Below, piece by piece: positions 21,801 through 35,159 of a stretch of 64,000 nucleotides of DNA. Origin of the DNA: Anaeramoeba flamelloides (lineage: Eukaryota; Metamonada; Anaeramoebidae); NCBI GenBank assembly GCA_027625915.1, contig JANTQA010000042.1, forward strand, positions 6,088,001-6,152,000, read 5' to 3'. Under the pieces are notes generated by a model that saw only the letters and a list, made by a program, of their open reading frames with translations, ran no database searches and had not been told where the DNA came from. The translations under genes were made by a program, and so were the position numbers. Numbering within the stretch: position 1 is the stretch's first letter; each line of letters opens with the position of its first letter.

Positions 21801-24346
21801 TTTTATATACAAAATAATACTCTTTATAAGTAAAAAAAGACTATGAAGCGGTGGTTATATACCCATTTTAACAAGGAGCTTATATAAATTTCCATCTAAC
21901 TTTTTACAAAAAAAGTAAAAAAAGAACAATTTTGGGAATATACAAAGCCCAGACGATCTTTGATTTGAAAAAAAAAAAAATGAAATAAAATTAGAATGAA
22001 GAATTTTATTGAGAAATTCAATAAAAAAATTAAGTAAATACAAAAAAATACCCAACTTGTTTCAATATAACCTTCCAATTATTTTGATATTGGATTACAT
22101 AAAATAATACTCAAACCAGTATCAACTTTTATTAAAGCACACATCCTATCATAAATTTTTTATAAAAAAATCTTATTATGGAAGTGAAAGGCTTTCGTAA
22201 TGTTACTTGTGCTTATATAATCTTAACTTTTTGAGTGATTTTATAATACCAAAAAAAATAAAAAAAATCTAATGCCATAAATGAACTAAAACATACTGAC
22301 ATCTAAATCTTAATCATATTAAAAGAACAAAAAAATTAAAAATAGATTAACAATATCAAGGAAATACTTTAACAATTTTCATCAAATTTGGACTAGATAA
22401 AAAGAGTGATAAAACAAAAAAATCAAATTTCGATTACTATTTTACTAATCAAATTTTTAGATAAATTTAAAACTTAGACCTTTAATTTTAATTGCCTTTA
22501 ATATAAGCGAAAAAAATGGTTGAATTCTCCTTTGTAGATGATAATACGTAATTCTGAAATTCTATTTTGTATAATAAACTTTAAAAGGTTTTTGAAATCT
22601 CATCATAAACTAAAAAATTTATAATTAGTAGATTAAAAACAAGTTATCCATTTCTTGGTTTTTGTGAATTGAATAAAAAATTCAGAAAAAAACTTAATTT
22701 AATTAGGATCTTCAATTTTCAAAATAGTTAAAATTTCTGGTTTTTATTATTTAATAACAAGAATCAAAAAATACTTTAAAATTTCCCTTGCGACTACAGT
22801 AATTTCTTTTCTTGTGAAAATTTAATTTTTGTATTGTTTTTTACATAAAATATGGCTCAAATGAAGCAAGAGAAGTTGAAAATTTTATCTTTTGATAGAA
22901 ATTGAATTTTTTATTTCATAAAACACAATTTTATAAATAGATAACCAATTACTATGTCTAATAATATTTTCGCAGTAGGGTTGGAACAGAATAATAATTT
23001 GTGAAAACAATGTAACAATTCAAACTAACCCAATGGTCAAAAATCATTGACAAGGTTACTATTTGAAAATGGGTTTGCTTTTAAGTTTAATATAAAATTG
23101 TGAATATTTTAAAATTCCATTTTCATGTTCCTTAACTCGGTCTTTTCGTTCACATATCTCAAAATTTCTTGTAAGTTTTTCATTTAAAAAATGAACACAT
23201 AAAATGGTTTTTTGATACAAATTGGAGTATATTTTAAAGATCATTCTATTACAATTTAAATGAGATTAGATCAATAGTCTTAGAAACGGATTGATAAATT
23301 GTCTACTTAGATCTAAAGTTTTCAAAATATTTACTCAAACCAAACGACACACTATTTAGAGTGGTTTAAGAGAACTTATTAAAACAAAAAAGACTTTGGT
23401 TGTTTCAAAATAACTTTTTCAAATACTCTGGGATTGTTAAAAAGAAAACTTTTTTTGGTCAATCTCTTAATTAGTTCTTCAACCAAGTTGATCTTTATTA
23501 ATTTCAAAAAAAAAGGATACCTAAATGGTAATTGAGAGTTTAATGAGAAAAATAAAGAACTGTTTTCTAAAGTTAAATTGTTTCTTATTTGAACTTATTT
23601 TACTTTTTTTTTAAACAGTCTGTTTCCTTACAAAAATCTGTTTCTCTTTTTTCCTGTTTCACTTTTTCGCAATGGAAAGTAAATTTAAAATGAAAAGGGA
23701 AACTTTGGTTGTCGAAAAAGATTCCAACACAAGTAAAAAAAAAATGAGTAAAATTAATTAATAGAGATCAACCCAATTACAATCGATTTCATTAGCTTCT
23801 TCAGAAAGTAAAATACAACCTAAAAATAAATCAAAGTCTTTTGTCTTGGTATAAGATAAAACTTACCCACTAAGCACTCCAAAATAAACAAGTAAAAGTT
23901 AATACTAATTCTTTAAACTTGTTTGAAATTCAAATAATTGTTATTTTCCTTTCAGACCACTCGAAAAACCAAATCTTTTACCTTTTTGAATACTAATTTC
24001 AAATCTCGATTTTTACTTTTATTTTTAAAAAAACTTGAAAAAAAAAAAAAAAGCCTTTAAAACACATAGAAATTTAAAAAATCAAGTCTACGTTTGATTC
24101 CTGGTTTATAAATTCAAAATTGTATGGAAATTCTAAAAACAGTTTAAAAGTAATTTTTTTTCATTAAAATTCATTTTTTTTTTTTTTTATTTTGAATTCA
24201 AATTCCTTTTTATTTAATTTTATAAGCAGTAAATATTTTTTTTTAGTTGTTTTTGTTTTGAACAAAAAATCAATAAAAAAATTCTTTTAATCTTCTTAAC
24301 TAACAAAATATCTTTTTCTTTTTTTTAAAACCACTAATACCAAAGG
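18869..24346. other. Intergenic region between DENN and MYB genes
   Basis: Shared 5' flank of two divergently transcribed genes. A decayed relative of the foldback arm may lie at about 19630-19745. A delta segment lies at 20570-21640. Otherwise A/T-rich sequence with no supported gene. Confidence 0.5.
20570..21640. repeat. Dispersed repeat family delta, copy 2
   Basis: Colinear with 7070-8165 over about 1.07 kb, with many small gaps. Shared blocks include AATTTTTTTTTTAATTTGTG-type leaders, TATTGATTCTG/TATTGATTCAG, AAAACTTATTGAAG, GGTTTTAAAAAAGTT and GTAAGTAGAGAA. Both copies end near a CTTGTTTCAG motif. It lacks the 6.6-7.0 kb part. Confidence 0.5.
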
Positions 24347-26553
24347 ATGAGCAAAAATAATAAAACCAAAACAAAGCATCAAAAAAAAAAGAAAGATAAT
24401 AAGAAATTATTTGCTGATCGAAAAATAATTAAAAATTCAATATGGTCTGAAAAAGAAGTAAGTATCTCTCTTAAAATCTTTGGATAAACAAAAATTAAAA
24501 GGTTCTTTAATTACACACAAAACAAAAGGGGTTTAAAAAATAAAAAGAAAAAATATTTTATTTTTTTCTTTTTAATCACTATTCAGATAAGGTTACAAAA
24601 ACAAAAACAAAACTAAGTTCCTTTTTATTGAGTTTTATTCCTGTGAAATGTACATCTTTTGAAGAGATCAATTAATTATAAAAATTTCTTGTTTTTTTTT
24701 TTTTAATTTTCAAAACAAACAAAATTTCTTCTTAAATTTAAATAGGATCTCAAACTTGTAAAAATTGTCAAACAATATAAACAAAAGAATTGGTCTTGTG
24801 TTGCTTCATATTTTGAAACGAAGAATTCAACACAATGTTTACATCGTTGGCAAAAAGTAAATCTTTCCGAATTGATTTTTCATTTTTTCTAATTTTTCCA
24901 TCAAACTAATTTAGCTTTTTTGTTTTCATTCTTTTTTTTAAAAAAAAACCCAAACAATCATAAATCAAATCTATAATAAATGAACTCCACCTACAAAAAC
25001 AAAAAAAGGTTTTAAATCCAAAAGTTAAAAAAGGAAGATGGAACAAAAAAGAAGATAAAAAATTAAAAAAATATTACAAACAATATGGAACTGATTGGTC
25101 AACAATTGCAAAAAAGATTCGCCATAGAACTTCGAAACAATGCCGTGAAAGGTTTGTGCTCATTAAAAAGTTTTCTTTTTTTGAAAAAATTTATTTTGAT
25201 CTTTTGGTTAATTTTTATAAAAATATTGGAACTTTTCTTTTTAATTATCCTACCCTTATTAGATACAAAAATGTCCTTGATCCTAAAATTCAAAAAACTC
25301 CTTGGACAGAAGAAGAAGATGAAATTATCATCAAAAATTATCTTGAATTAGGCTCCAAATGGTCCAAAATTATGAAACATCTTCCTGGGCGTTCTGACAA
25401 TCAAATTAAAAATCGTTTTAATTGTCGATTAAAGAAAAAATTGAATGATTTCCGCAACAACAACGGTTACCAACCAAAAACCAAAATAAAAAAATTGAAT
25501 GTGCCAACCACAACAACCAAAAGATCGACCAAAGAAAAAATCAAAAATCAAAAAAGAACAAGCCAAATAATTACCCGATCAAAGGTTTACAATTTAAAAC
25601 TGGATGAAAAACCGACTGAAACACAAATTAGCACTCAACAATTGCCAAAAAAAATTCATAAAAGTTCAAGAATTATTAACAAAGCTTCAAGAGTAGAATT
25701 ACCTACAGTCCAGCCAATGGAAATTGAAAAAGAAAAAACAATTCAAACTCAATGCAATTCTAAAAACAATAGCAAAAACAATAACATAAACCAAAATGGA
25801 AATGGAAAAGAAAACGGAATAAAAAATACAACAAATAAAAAAAGAAGAATAATAATAAGAAGAAGAAGAAAGAGTTTAAGCAAATCACAGGTAAATACCA
25901 CGTCCTCAGCAAAAGAGGAATTAAATGAAAAGAATTCAACAGTTGATTTTAATAACAAAGAAAACACAAATCCAAATATTTACCAAGAAGAAGAACAAGA
26001 AGAAGAAAAGTTCCTTTTTGAAATCTATTCGCCAATCCCAGATCCTTTTGAGTTCGAAGAAACCTTGTCAACTATTGAATACCCAGAGGTTTACAATCAC
26101 ACAGATATAAAAACCGAAGATAAATATAACAATTTCTTTTCATTGGAAAAGGGATTCTCGCCACCACCTATCAAAAGAAAAAGGCAATTGGAAAGACAAT
26201 ACGAAACAAACTTTATTATCAACAAAGAAAATTCAAGAAACGAAAATGATCCTGAGAATCAAGATCTAGAAAATTGGTTTTACAGTAATATTAATGGCAA
26301 CGATGATGACGATAATTATAATGAAAATAGTTTTTTTGACTTTAATGAAATACATTCCACAGAAGCTCTTTCACCTTTAAAAATAAAAAGGGTATCGCAA
26401 ACAAAAAGAAATGAAAAATTACAAAGAATTCTTTTCACTTCAAATGAAAACTCAACACAAAGTTATTCAAATATTAATTCTTTGCATCTCGAAAATACAT
26501 CGAATAACAACTTTGAAATTTTTGATAATTCAGAGTTTGCTTCTTATTTTTAA
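24347..26553 (+). CDS. R1R2R3 MYB transcription factor, 4 exons
   Basis: Exons 24347-24457, 24746-24856, 25009-25151 and 25263-26553 give 551 residues. Donors are GTAAGT, GTAAAT and GTTTGT; acceptors are AATAG, AAAAAAAG and ATTAG. R1 (about 31-74) has W33, W53 and W72 in IWSEKE, NWSCVAS and HRWQK. R2 (about 82-128) has KGRWNKKED, DWSTIAKKI and QCRERYKN. R3 (about 133-182) has TPWTEEEDEIII, KWSKIMKHLPGRSDNQIKNR. Tyr123 replaces the third Trp of R2 and Phe that of R3, both tolerated in the family. 3R-MYBs bind AACNG-type sites and in plants and animals control cell-cycle genes; that role is only inferred here. The remainder is an Asn/Lys/Glu-rich disordered tail with acidic patches. Introns 2 and 3 lie between repeats R1/R2 and R2/R3. 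Intron 3 is 111 nt, in frame and stop-free. Confidence 0.93.
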
Positions 26554-27079
26554 ACAAAAACACCTTTTTTTTTTTTTTAATCCTAAAAATTCCTAATATA
26601 TATATATATTATTTATATAATTCATCTTTAGAACAAAAATTTTGATAAATTAATTTATATCGAAATTTTTCTCTGATGATGGTTTTGTTTTTATTTGGTT
26701 ATTATTATTTTGATTAAAATTAAAATAAAAATAAAAAAAAATTATTGTTTGTTATTACTTTCTTTTTTTTATGTTATTATTACTTTTTTATTTTTTACTT
26801 TTATATGATTATGTGTATAATTCTTCTAAATCCGCCATCACGATTTGTACTAATTAGAATATATTTTTTTTGGGTTGAAAACTTTTTTCTTTTTCTTTTT
26901 TATTTTCTTTATTTTTTTTTTTCTTTTTGATACTTTAATTTTACAAGATCATATGGAAAAAAAAGAAAGATCTTCGAGAAGGCAAATAACCACAATGAAA
27001 ATTGGAGAAATATTTATTTCTGTTTTAAAAATTTTGTAATTTTGAATTGAAATTTAAAGTGTTATTATTGAAGAAATTG

Positions 27080-27760
27080 TAATAAAAAGGTAATTAAAGT
27101 AGTGAAAAAATACCGTAAGGTATTACAAAAAAGTGAGGCTTTTTTTTTACCTTTCATAAAAAAATCATCTTTGTTAGTTGGTGATATTCGTTTATTGACA
27201 ATACCAAAATTAAGTTTAATATTAATACCGATTGAATAAATGACTAAGGTATTTTATTCAAAATATAATTGTTGAACTATTGCCAAAAAATGAAGAAAAA
27301 AATAGCACTTTTTTTGGGTGAAAATAATTTACATCCAATTTCGATAAAAAATGGAAATATGGAAAGAGTAAAAATAATTTTTTAAACAATCAAATAAAGT
27401 TATAGATTTTCAATTCTATTTGAAATTTTGTTGATATTAAAAATGCTATGAAAATGTTTTTTTTTTTTTTGATCAAAAAAAAAATAATCAACACCAATTT
27501 TTGTTCCTAATAAAAATCAGATAAAACCGAGATCAGAAAATTTAATATCTTTTATTTATGTAACACAATACGATGAAAAAATTGAATTATTACCAAGAAT
27601 TAATAAATGGTAGTTAAATCTTTTGTATATTTATATACTTTTTTGAAGATTAATTTTAATAAATATATATCAAAATAAATTTACCCCACTTTGTGGTAAT
27701 TAACATATCGGAAAAAAAATCCTAGATAAGATTGTTGATTAATAATATTAGGTAAATTTT
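27080..27760 (+). repeat. Dispersed repeat family delta, copy 3
   Basis: Matches 60180-60830 in the same orientation and 6590-7010 inverted. Diagnostic shared blocks are AAGTTTAATATTAATACC, AATTTAATATCTTTTATTTA and TGTAACACAATAC / TGTAATGCAATAC. It carries a broken trace of the shared peptide. Confidence 0.5.
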
Positions 27761-30700
27761 ACTATAATTTCTTTTATTTAATATCAAATCTTTTTTTAAG
27801 AATAAAACTATTTTAAATTATAACCCATCCACTTATTAGATTATGATTAATGAAATTTCATTTGTTCAAAAGATTATTCAATGAATCAAAAAACAAGAAT
27901 AAAATTTATCATTTTCCAAAATCTAGTAAACATATATAAAACCCTATTGTTTTTGAAAAAAAGTTGATCTACTGATGCTATCAAAGAATTAATTGAGTAT
28001 TCTATATACACCAAAATTTAATGAAGTTTAGGTATGTTTATTACTAAGCTCATAAAAAATTTGGTTATTTCTAAAAAAAATTAGATTGAAAATAAAAGAT
28101 AATAAACAACATTTTTCCTAATACTCACAATTAAAAATCTAGTCAGGGATTATTTTCATGTCTGGTATTTTTTCCCTACTATAATAACATTTATTCAATA
28201 TTTTTGTAAAACAATTTTTTTCAAACATTTTCTCAAATCCAAAAATTACAAGCAACGAACTCAAAAAAAAATTATAAATAAAAACAAATTAAATTAAAAA
28301 AGATGAAAAATAATTAGAAATATAAAAAGTAACAAAATTAAACACTTTGATACTGTTTATTAAAACAATTTTTTATTGGTAGATGGGTAAAGTACGATGT
28401 ATTTATTTAATTTTACATGGATTAAGGATTTTTTTCTTGTAAATGGTACACTTTGTAGTAAAAATATTTTTATAAAATGTTACTTCTGGATATAAATCTA
28501 ATTCACAAACTAGTAATTAAGAAAAAAAATAGCAATGCTGATTTTCTTATTTGAATTATAGAAATATTTAGGCTCTGTGAATAGAAATGTTTTTTATATA
28601 AAAAAATATGAAACTTACAATAATCCAAGAAGAACCTGTTTTATTATAGATGGTAGTATTGAGAGGTGAAAATCTACATCTCATTAATTACGCCATAAAT
28701 ATGTTGATTTTATGACTTTATGTATTTATATGGGGTGTATTTACAATTAATCTCATTTACAAAAAAAAAAAGAAACTTGAAAAAAAAGTATTTATATTCA
28801 ATATTTATTGATTATTAATTTTTATTATTGTTCTGATTCATCAATATATTTTCTATTGTGATATAGTATTTTTGTAGTGATATTTCTAACTTTCAGAAGA
28901 AAAAAAATTTTTTTTCTCTAAAAGATGTAGATCATACCCACGTGGTATATAATATAGGGCTTAATTAATTCAAAATGACTGAATTTCAATTTTTATTAAT
29001 TAGTTAAAATTATAAATTCTGAGAGAGAGAAAAGAAAACATTAAATGGAAAAAAAAATAATACAAACAAATAGAAATAGAAAATGGACCTGATAAATATG
29101 AAAGAAAAAGACTAGAAAATATAATTAGTTTGGTAATAAGGATTTTTTTTTTTTTTTTTTTTTTTGATTTAAAACACAAAAAAAATAATGAGTTAGTTTT
29201 CGGTTCTTTCTCTAAAAAAAAAAAAATAAATAAAAACATATTTATGTTTTACAAGGTTTTCAAGAATATATCATCTCGTTGATTTTACTACTTTCTTTTG
29301 AAGTGTTATTCAACAAACCGCAACACTGTGTTTTTCTTGATTTTTCTTTTTTAAGAAGAAATAAATATATTTGAAGAATAAAACATAAAACAAAAAAGAA
29401 ATTTGTATTTGCATTTTTTATTTAATTTTTCTTTTTATTATGAAATCAATAGAATTTTTTTAAAAAAATAAATAAATAAAAAAGAATTAAAAAATCTAGG
29501 AAAAGGATGCAAATATACTACTCTCCGAAATAAAAAAAGACCAAATAAATCTAAAAGAATGTTAATATTTAGGTTGTATATTAAATTTTTATCCTTAATT
29601 TTTTATAAATTTATATAGTTAGAGTAAAATTAAAATTTTCATATGTTCTTCAAAATTTGTGGAACCTTATAAGTAAAACAAAAAAAAATAAGTAAAAATG
29701 AATCCTTCTACTTTTATTTATTTAACTTAGATAGTTTTTTTATTGGTTAAAGAAATATTTTTTATATTTATAACAAAAATATACCAAATAATAATAATAA
29801 TATAACCCCGATTTAAGAATAACCTATTTCAAAATCTATTGGTTAAATGTTTAATTTGGGATTTAGAAAATTACCTTTCATAGTAAAGATTTTTTTTAAG
29901 AAAAAAAAATCTAATAATTTGAAAAAAAATTAAAGTTTGAAGTTTAATAAAATGAATAAAAAAGATAAAGATTATATATATATATATCTGAAATTGACTC
30001 TAAAAAGAAATTCTGGATTCAAGATAATCATTTTTTTTACTTTATTTTATTAATTCAAAATGAGGATCAAAAATTTTGATTTTTTTTATAAATTTTACTA
30101 GAATTTATTTTTTGGTTATTGTACCTTAATTGTTAAAATTAGAAGAATTTGAAATGAATAGTTCCTAATGAGCATAATACATTTTATCATTTTGATTCAA
30201 TATACAACATACAATGGGGCATACAGAATGTCAATTCATATTTATCAACTTGAAAAATCTATTTTTTAAGAATAATACTTTAAAATATTGAGAAATCCAG
30301 TCAGATGTCTATATAAACTTTTGAAAAATACCAACATTTTTACGTGTTTGAAAAAAAAAAAGTTTCATTTTTCTGTCAAAGAATCCCTTTTCTTTAATAA
30401 ATATTAATCATGAAGAATTTCCTTTTTTGTAAAAACCCTGTTTTTACCCGAAAAAGTGATTTTTTCAAGAATAAACGACATTTAATAATGTTTATTTCTT
30501 AAAATCCAAAGACTTCTTGAAGATATTTTTATTTTCAATCTTAATATATATATTCATAAATAAAACAAAAATAAAAAATTTCAACTCTTTAATTATTTCT
30601 TTATTCTTCAAGTTCCTCAAAAAAATATAAAAAAAAGTTAATATATTTTTTTACAAAATGATTCTAATCCAAAATTTTGAGACAAATAAACAATTAAAAA

Positions 30701-31060
30701 CAAAATGAGAAAAATATTTTGAAATCAGATATTGAAGATTTTTTTAAGAAGGTATTTAAGTTTCAAAAGTTAAATTCCCTTTAACAAAGATAAATAATCA
30801 TTCAGTAAAAAATAATTGAAAAAAAAAAAAAAAAACATTTTAATTATAAGAAAAATATAAATAAAAATGTAAAAATTAAGAAATGAAGAACAGAAAAAAG
30901 AATATAATCTGTATTTCAAATAATAATTCTTAATTTATGACAATACTGATTCTCATATTGTAAAATCTTTATATAGTGTATAACTTCCCATGCATTTAAG
31001 TTACTTTAGAAATTTGTATTTTTGTGGTTAACCAAATTATAACATTTCAATCGAGTTAAT

Positions 31061-31201
31061 AGTAACAAGTGTTTTGTTTTGATAGCACTATATCACACTA
31101 CGCTAGATTGTGAAATGATATTTTCCCTTAAGTTATCAATTGAGTAAATGAAAATCATACTTATTTTGCAAGATCAAAACAAAACACAATTCTGTACTTG
31201 T
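31061..31201. repeat. Small inverted repeat
   Basis: ACAAGTGTTTTGTTTTGAT (31064-31082) faces ATCAAAACAAAACACAATTC, then TGTACTTG (31173-31200). The arms are about 20-28 bp, separated by about 90 bp. Probably a foldback remnant; no second copy noticed. Confidence 0.5.
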
Positions 31202-31918
31202 TTTCATCTGATCATGATTTAATATTTGTTTATTTTTTGGTAATTTTTTTAAAAACAAAAGTTTTGAAAAATCATCAGTTTTTTGTTCAACAAAATTTTT
31301 CACCTTATAAATTTCTTCTTAAATAAAGAATTCGATTAATATAATGACTTGTTAATTCTGAAAAATTCATAAAATTGACAAGAAAACTACCGGCTAATAC
31401 ATATCATTTTTTTTCACAAAATCCACTTCAAATTACTTTTTATTGCGATAATTGACCTTTTTCAGCAATAAAATATTTTTTCACCATAGGGTAAATTATT
31501 CGCAAAATAAATAACATTTTAAATGAAGAATCTATTGTTTGTGAATTATAGTCTTTTAGATGGAATATTCTAATGACACGAACATCTTTAACAAAAAAAT
31601 TTTTTTTTTCAACAGTTGAATTATTTTGAAATAGATTAAAAAATAGAATAAAAAATTTTCAAAAAATTGTGTTTTTAAAATTGTATAATGTATTTATTAT
31701 TAAATCATTTATCAAAAAAAAGAGAAAAAATAAGCTCTGATAAATTTAACTTATATTGGGAGTATATATTTGAAATTATTAGTATATTTTTTAATCATTA
31801 ATCTCTATAAAATAGTAAGAAAATAACTTTTTTTTTTTTTTTTTTTTGAAATAAAATTATGATAATAATAATGAGTTAAAAAAAAAAAAAAAAAAGTACA
31901 CTAACAAAACGAGAAGAA

Positions 31919-34127
31919 TTATTTCAGTTGAGGGAAATTGAAATCAATATTATCAGATTCATCTTCCCAAGCTAATTTAGTGATGATTGTTTTAAGTTCT
32001 GTAAAGAATTCGATACCGTTTTGTCCATAGAAGTGATGGTCGCCCTTGAAGCTGCCTCTCCAGCCTGAGAAGGAGAACATTGCAAGAGGCACTGGGATTG
32101 GTACGTTAATACCGACTTGGCCGACATCGATTTCGTATTGGAATTTTCTTGAGGCACTGTTACTTCTGGTGAAGATTGAGGTACCATTGGCATACATGTT
32201 ATTGTTGATCAATTTGATTGCTTCGTCTAAGGTTTCAACGTGGACAACGGTCATCACAGGTCCAAAGATTTCTTCTTGGTAGCAAGTCATGTTTGAGGTA
32301 ACCTTGTCAATGATGGTTGGCCCTAAGAAGTTTCCTTCTTCGAATCCTTTAACTTTAATATCTGAGCCGTCTAACAAGACCTTGGCGCCTTCGTTTTTTG
32401 CGCTCTTGATGATTCTCTTTGCTCTGTCAAGTGCCTTTTTGGTTGTCATTGGACCCAAGTCTGCCCCTGGAACATGCCCCTCGTTTACAACGATTTTTTT
32501 GGTCTTTTCGACAACTTCGTCTAACCACTTGTACGAATCCCCAACAAAGACAACAACTGAATTGGCCATACACCTTTGACCTGCTGCTCCAAAGACAGAC
32601 CCTAAAATGAAGTTGATCGATCTTTTTTTGTTAGCATCGGGCATGATGACCATATGGTTTTTGGCGCCCATGTTACATTGGACTTTTTTGCCGTTTTTGG
32701 TTCCTCTTGCATAGATGTGGTTTTTGGCTTGGTTGGATCTAACAAAGGAAATGGTTTTGATTTCTGGGGCGTCACAGATGAAGTTTACAGTGTCAACGGA
32801 TCCATGGACAATGTTGAAAACACCCTTTGGGATTCCTGATTGTTCAAGAAGTTCGGCAAGGATCTGGCCAGAAAGTGGACATCTTTCACTTGACTTTAAG
32901 ATGAATGTGTTTCCTGCTGTGATGGCTAATGGTACAACCCACATTGGGCACATGAATGGGAAATTGAATGGCATCTTTTGGTGTCATTATTAATGTTAAA
33001 AGGGGAAGTAAAATTGTTTTTGAAAAATAAAAAAAGAGAAAAAAATAAAATTTGATAAGATTCCGAGTAAGAGTCAAGGAATTATTGAAGAAATCAAGAA
33101 CAAAGGTATTTTTTTTTCTTCGATCTTTTCTTTGAATTGGAAAAAAGTTCAAATTTGAAGTAGATAGAAGAGTTTATCAATAAACCTGAAACAAGTCAAG
33201 AAAAATCGTACGGCCCTTGAATAAAACATGTCAAAATTTGTTTTTTTTTTTTCGTTCAGAAAGATCGAAATCAAAAAGAAAAGATCGAAGGAGAAGAAAA
33301 AAAAAAGGAAAGTAAAGGAGAAATTTACAATAGCAGATGAGACACCAAGTGGCTGTTTGTATGAATAAGTATCCATTTCAGAGGATACGTTTTCGAGTGT
33401 TTGTCCAAAAAGTTGAGAAGGCATGCTACAGGCAAGTTCTGCTACCTCAAGACCACGGAAAACTTCACCTCTTGCGTCTGGAAGTGTTTTACCATGTTCT
33501 CTTACAAGAAGTTCTGCGATGTCTTCTTTGTTTTCGTTGATTAGTCGATCTAATTTGAACATGTAACGTGCTCTTTGAGAAACAGAGAGTGATCTCCACA
33601 TTGGGAAGGCCTTTTGTGCAGATTCAGCAGCAGATCTGAGTTCAGATGGTAATGGCTCTGGTACTCTTGAAATGAGTTTTTGTGTTGCCTAAAAATTGTT
33701 GGTTTAAAAAAAAGAAGAAGAAAAAGAAAAAAAAAAGTAAGTTTGTACAAGAGAATATTTTTTAGTTTTTTTTTGATGCAACAAGCCGAAAATCAAAATT
33801 TTAAATTAAAAAAGAAAATATTGGATCTTGGGAAAAGAAACACTTACTGGGTTGTAAACATTAACCCATCTATTTGTTTTAGATTCAACAAATTTCCCGT
33901 CAATGTAGTTTTTGATTGTTACTGCACCTTTTTTAGATTCTTCGATGATTGGAAGAGTAAAGTTTCGGCTAAGGAGTTGGGAATATCGTCCTTTAAGTGA
34001 TGTTTTTAAGCTAAGTATTTGTTTAAAAGTTTTTTTGAAGAAGTAAGAAAAAAAAATAAAAAATATTTCAGTCAAATATTTAATTCTGAAGAGAAACCGT
34101 TCTTGTCCATTTTTACTCAAAAATCAT
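31919..34127 (-). CDS. ALDH6A1: Methylmalonate-semialdehyde dehydrogenase (CoA-acylating), 4 exons
   Basis: Minus exons 34117-34127, 33848-34010, 33329-33688 and 31919-32974 give 529 residues, the usual length. The enzyme oxidises methylmalonate semialdehyde to propionyl-CoA with NAD and CoA, in valine and thymine breakdown in mitochondria. Evidence: [76 protein letters not shown] (catalytic Cys about 313), [10 protein letters not shown] and [13 protein letters not shown]. The 11-nt first exon (MIFD, then [17 protein letters not shown]) is inferred from GTAAAA...ACTTAG. It yields a mitochondrial-like presequence, and no in-frame ATG exists otherwise before the conserved region. Residue 257 is Arg in SFVRSN, where the family has Gly. 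Introns are 106, 159 and 354 nt. Confidence 0.92.
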
Positions 34128-34384
34128 CCACTGAGTGTCAATAAAATCATTTTTCTGTTTTCGTTTTGTATTTTTTTCTAATTATCCCTTTTTCTTCTTA
34201 TGAAAAAATGTTAAAAATTTTTCCAATAAACAGACTCAAAGTATTACATTTCAACCGATAGTGGGTGTTGAGATATTTTGATTGAACTTCTTTCAAACAA
34301 TTATTCATTCTAAATGAAATTACAAAAAAAATTACTTGTTTTGAAATTAAAAAAAAAATTTAAAAAAAAAAAATTCAATCATGA

Positions 34385-34700
34385 GATTTTTGACAATTTG
34401 TTAAAAAAGGATTTAAAGCACAAGTTCAAATTTGAAAACACCTCAAACACATAAAAGTAACTAAAAACAATCAATAGAATTGCCTAATGAAATAATTATA
34501 CAATTAAAGATTTGAAATGGAAATTATGAAATTGTAAAATCAAATTTTGTGAGGATCTATTAAGGGTAAAAAATAGTGAAAATTTTGAGAAATTGTTAAA
34601 AGTTTTGCATTTTTTTTTGGTTAAAGAAATTTGTAGTGGGTAAATATCACTGATATTAATGAAATCTTTCAAGGGAATGTTTTAATTAACAATTTCTCCA
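34385..34700. repeat. Dispersed repeat family epsilon, copy 1
   Basis: Colinear with 41095-41410. Shared blocks: ACAAGTTCAAATT, CACATAAAAGTAA / TTATAAAAGTAA, GAAATGGAAA and GAAATTGTTAAAA / GTTGAAATTGTG. No ends or coding capacity defined. Confidence 0.4.
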
Positions 34701-35062
34701 TTTTCATGGAAAACTGAGTTCAAAACAGAAAAAACACAAAAAAAATTTTTTTGTGAAATTTTTTTTTTGTTTTGATCTACCTTTTGATCAGGTTTTTCAG
34801 AATTGAATAAACTCTTTAATAACTAGATCCAAAAAATTGCAAATACTTCACATTTTACGTTGAATAGAGGTATTGGGCTTTTTATCAAGGGTTTGTAAAG
34901 GATTATCTAAAATAAGGCCACTATTGTCTTTACAGGGATTAAAACACGAGTGAAATGTTGTCTTTATTTCTTGGTATCCCGAAGAACTATCAAATTTCAG
35001 ATTTTTAGGAATTGGTAATTTTGACAGATCAGATTCTCAATAGCAAACCTATTACTGAAAAC

Positions 35063-35159
35063 CATATCCCAACCATGTTTGTTTTAACTTTAAATTTTCA
35101 GAGGTAAAAATTGATTGTAAGACAATACTTCAATTAGAACGAACATGGTTGGGATATGA
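35063..35159. repeat. Foldback with 24-bp arms
   Basis: CATATCCCAACCATGTTTGTT faces GAACGAACATGGTTGGGATATG (arms about 22-24 bp, one or two mismatches) around a 50-nt A/T-rich spacer. The arms are GC-richer than their surroundings and look recent. No flanking duplication could be defined. Confidence 0.75.

Larger units (their letters stand above)
26554..31918. other. Intergenic region between MYB and MMSDH genes
   Basis: Convergent 3' flanks of two genes. Contains a delta segment (27080-27760), a small inverted repeat (31061-31201) and long A and T runs (for example 29146-29165 and 31829-31847). No supported gene. Confidence 0.5.

Noticed and set aside
23671-23760. 29-codon open frame starting MESKFKMKRETLVVEKD
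   Set aside because: Credible composition, but isolated, with no neighbouring exon or recognisable family.
25156-25262. Start of the MYB gene inside this stretch
   Set aside because: It is an intron that happens to be in frame. Upstream exons supply R1 and R2 and a proper ATG.
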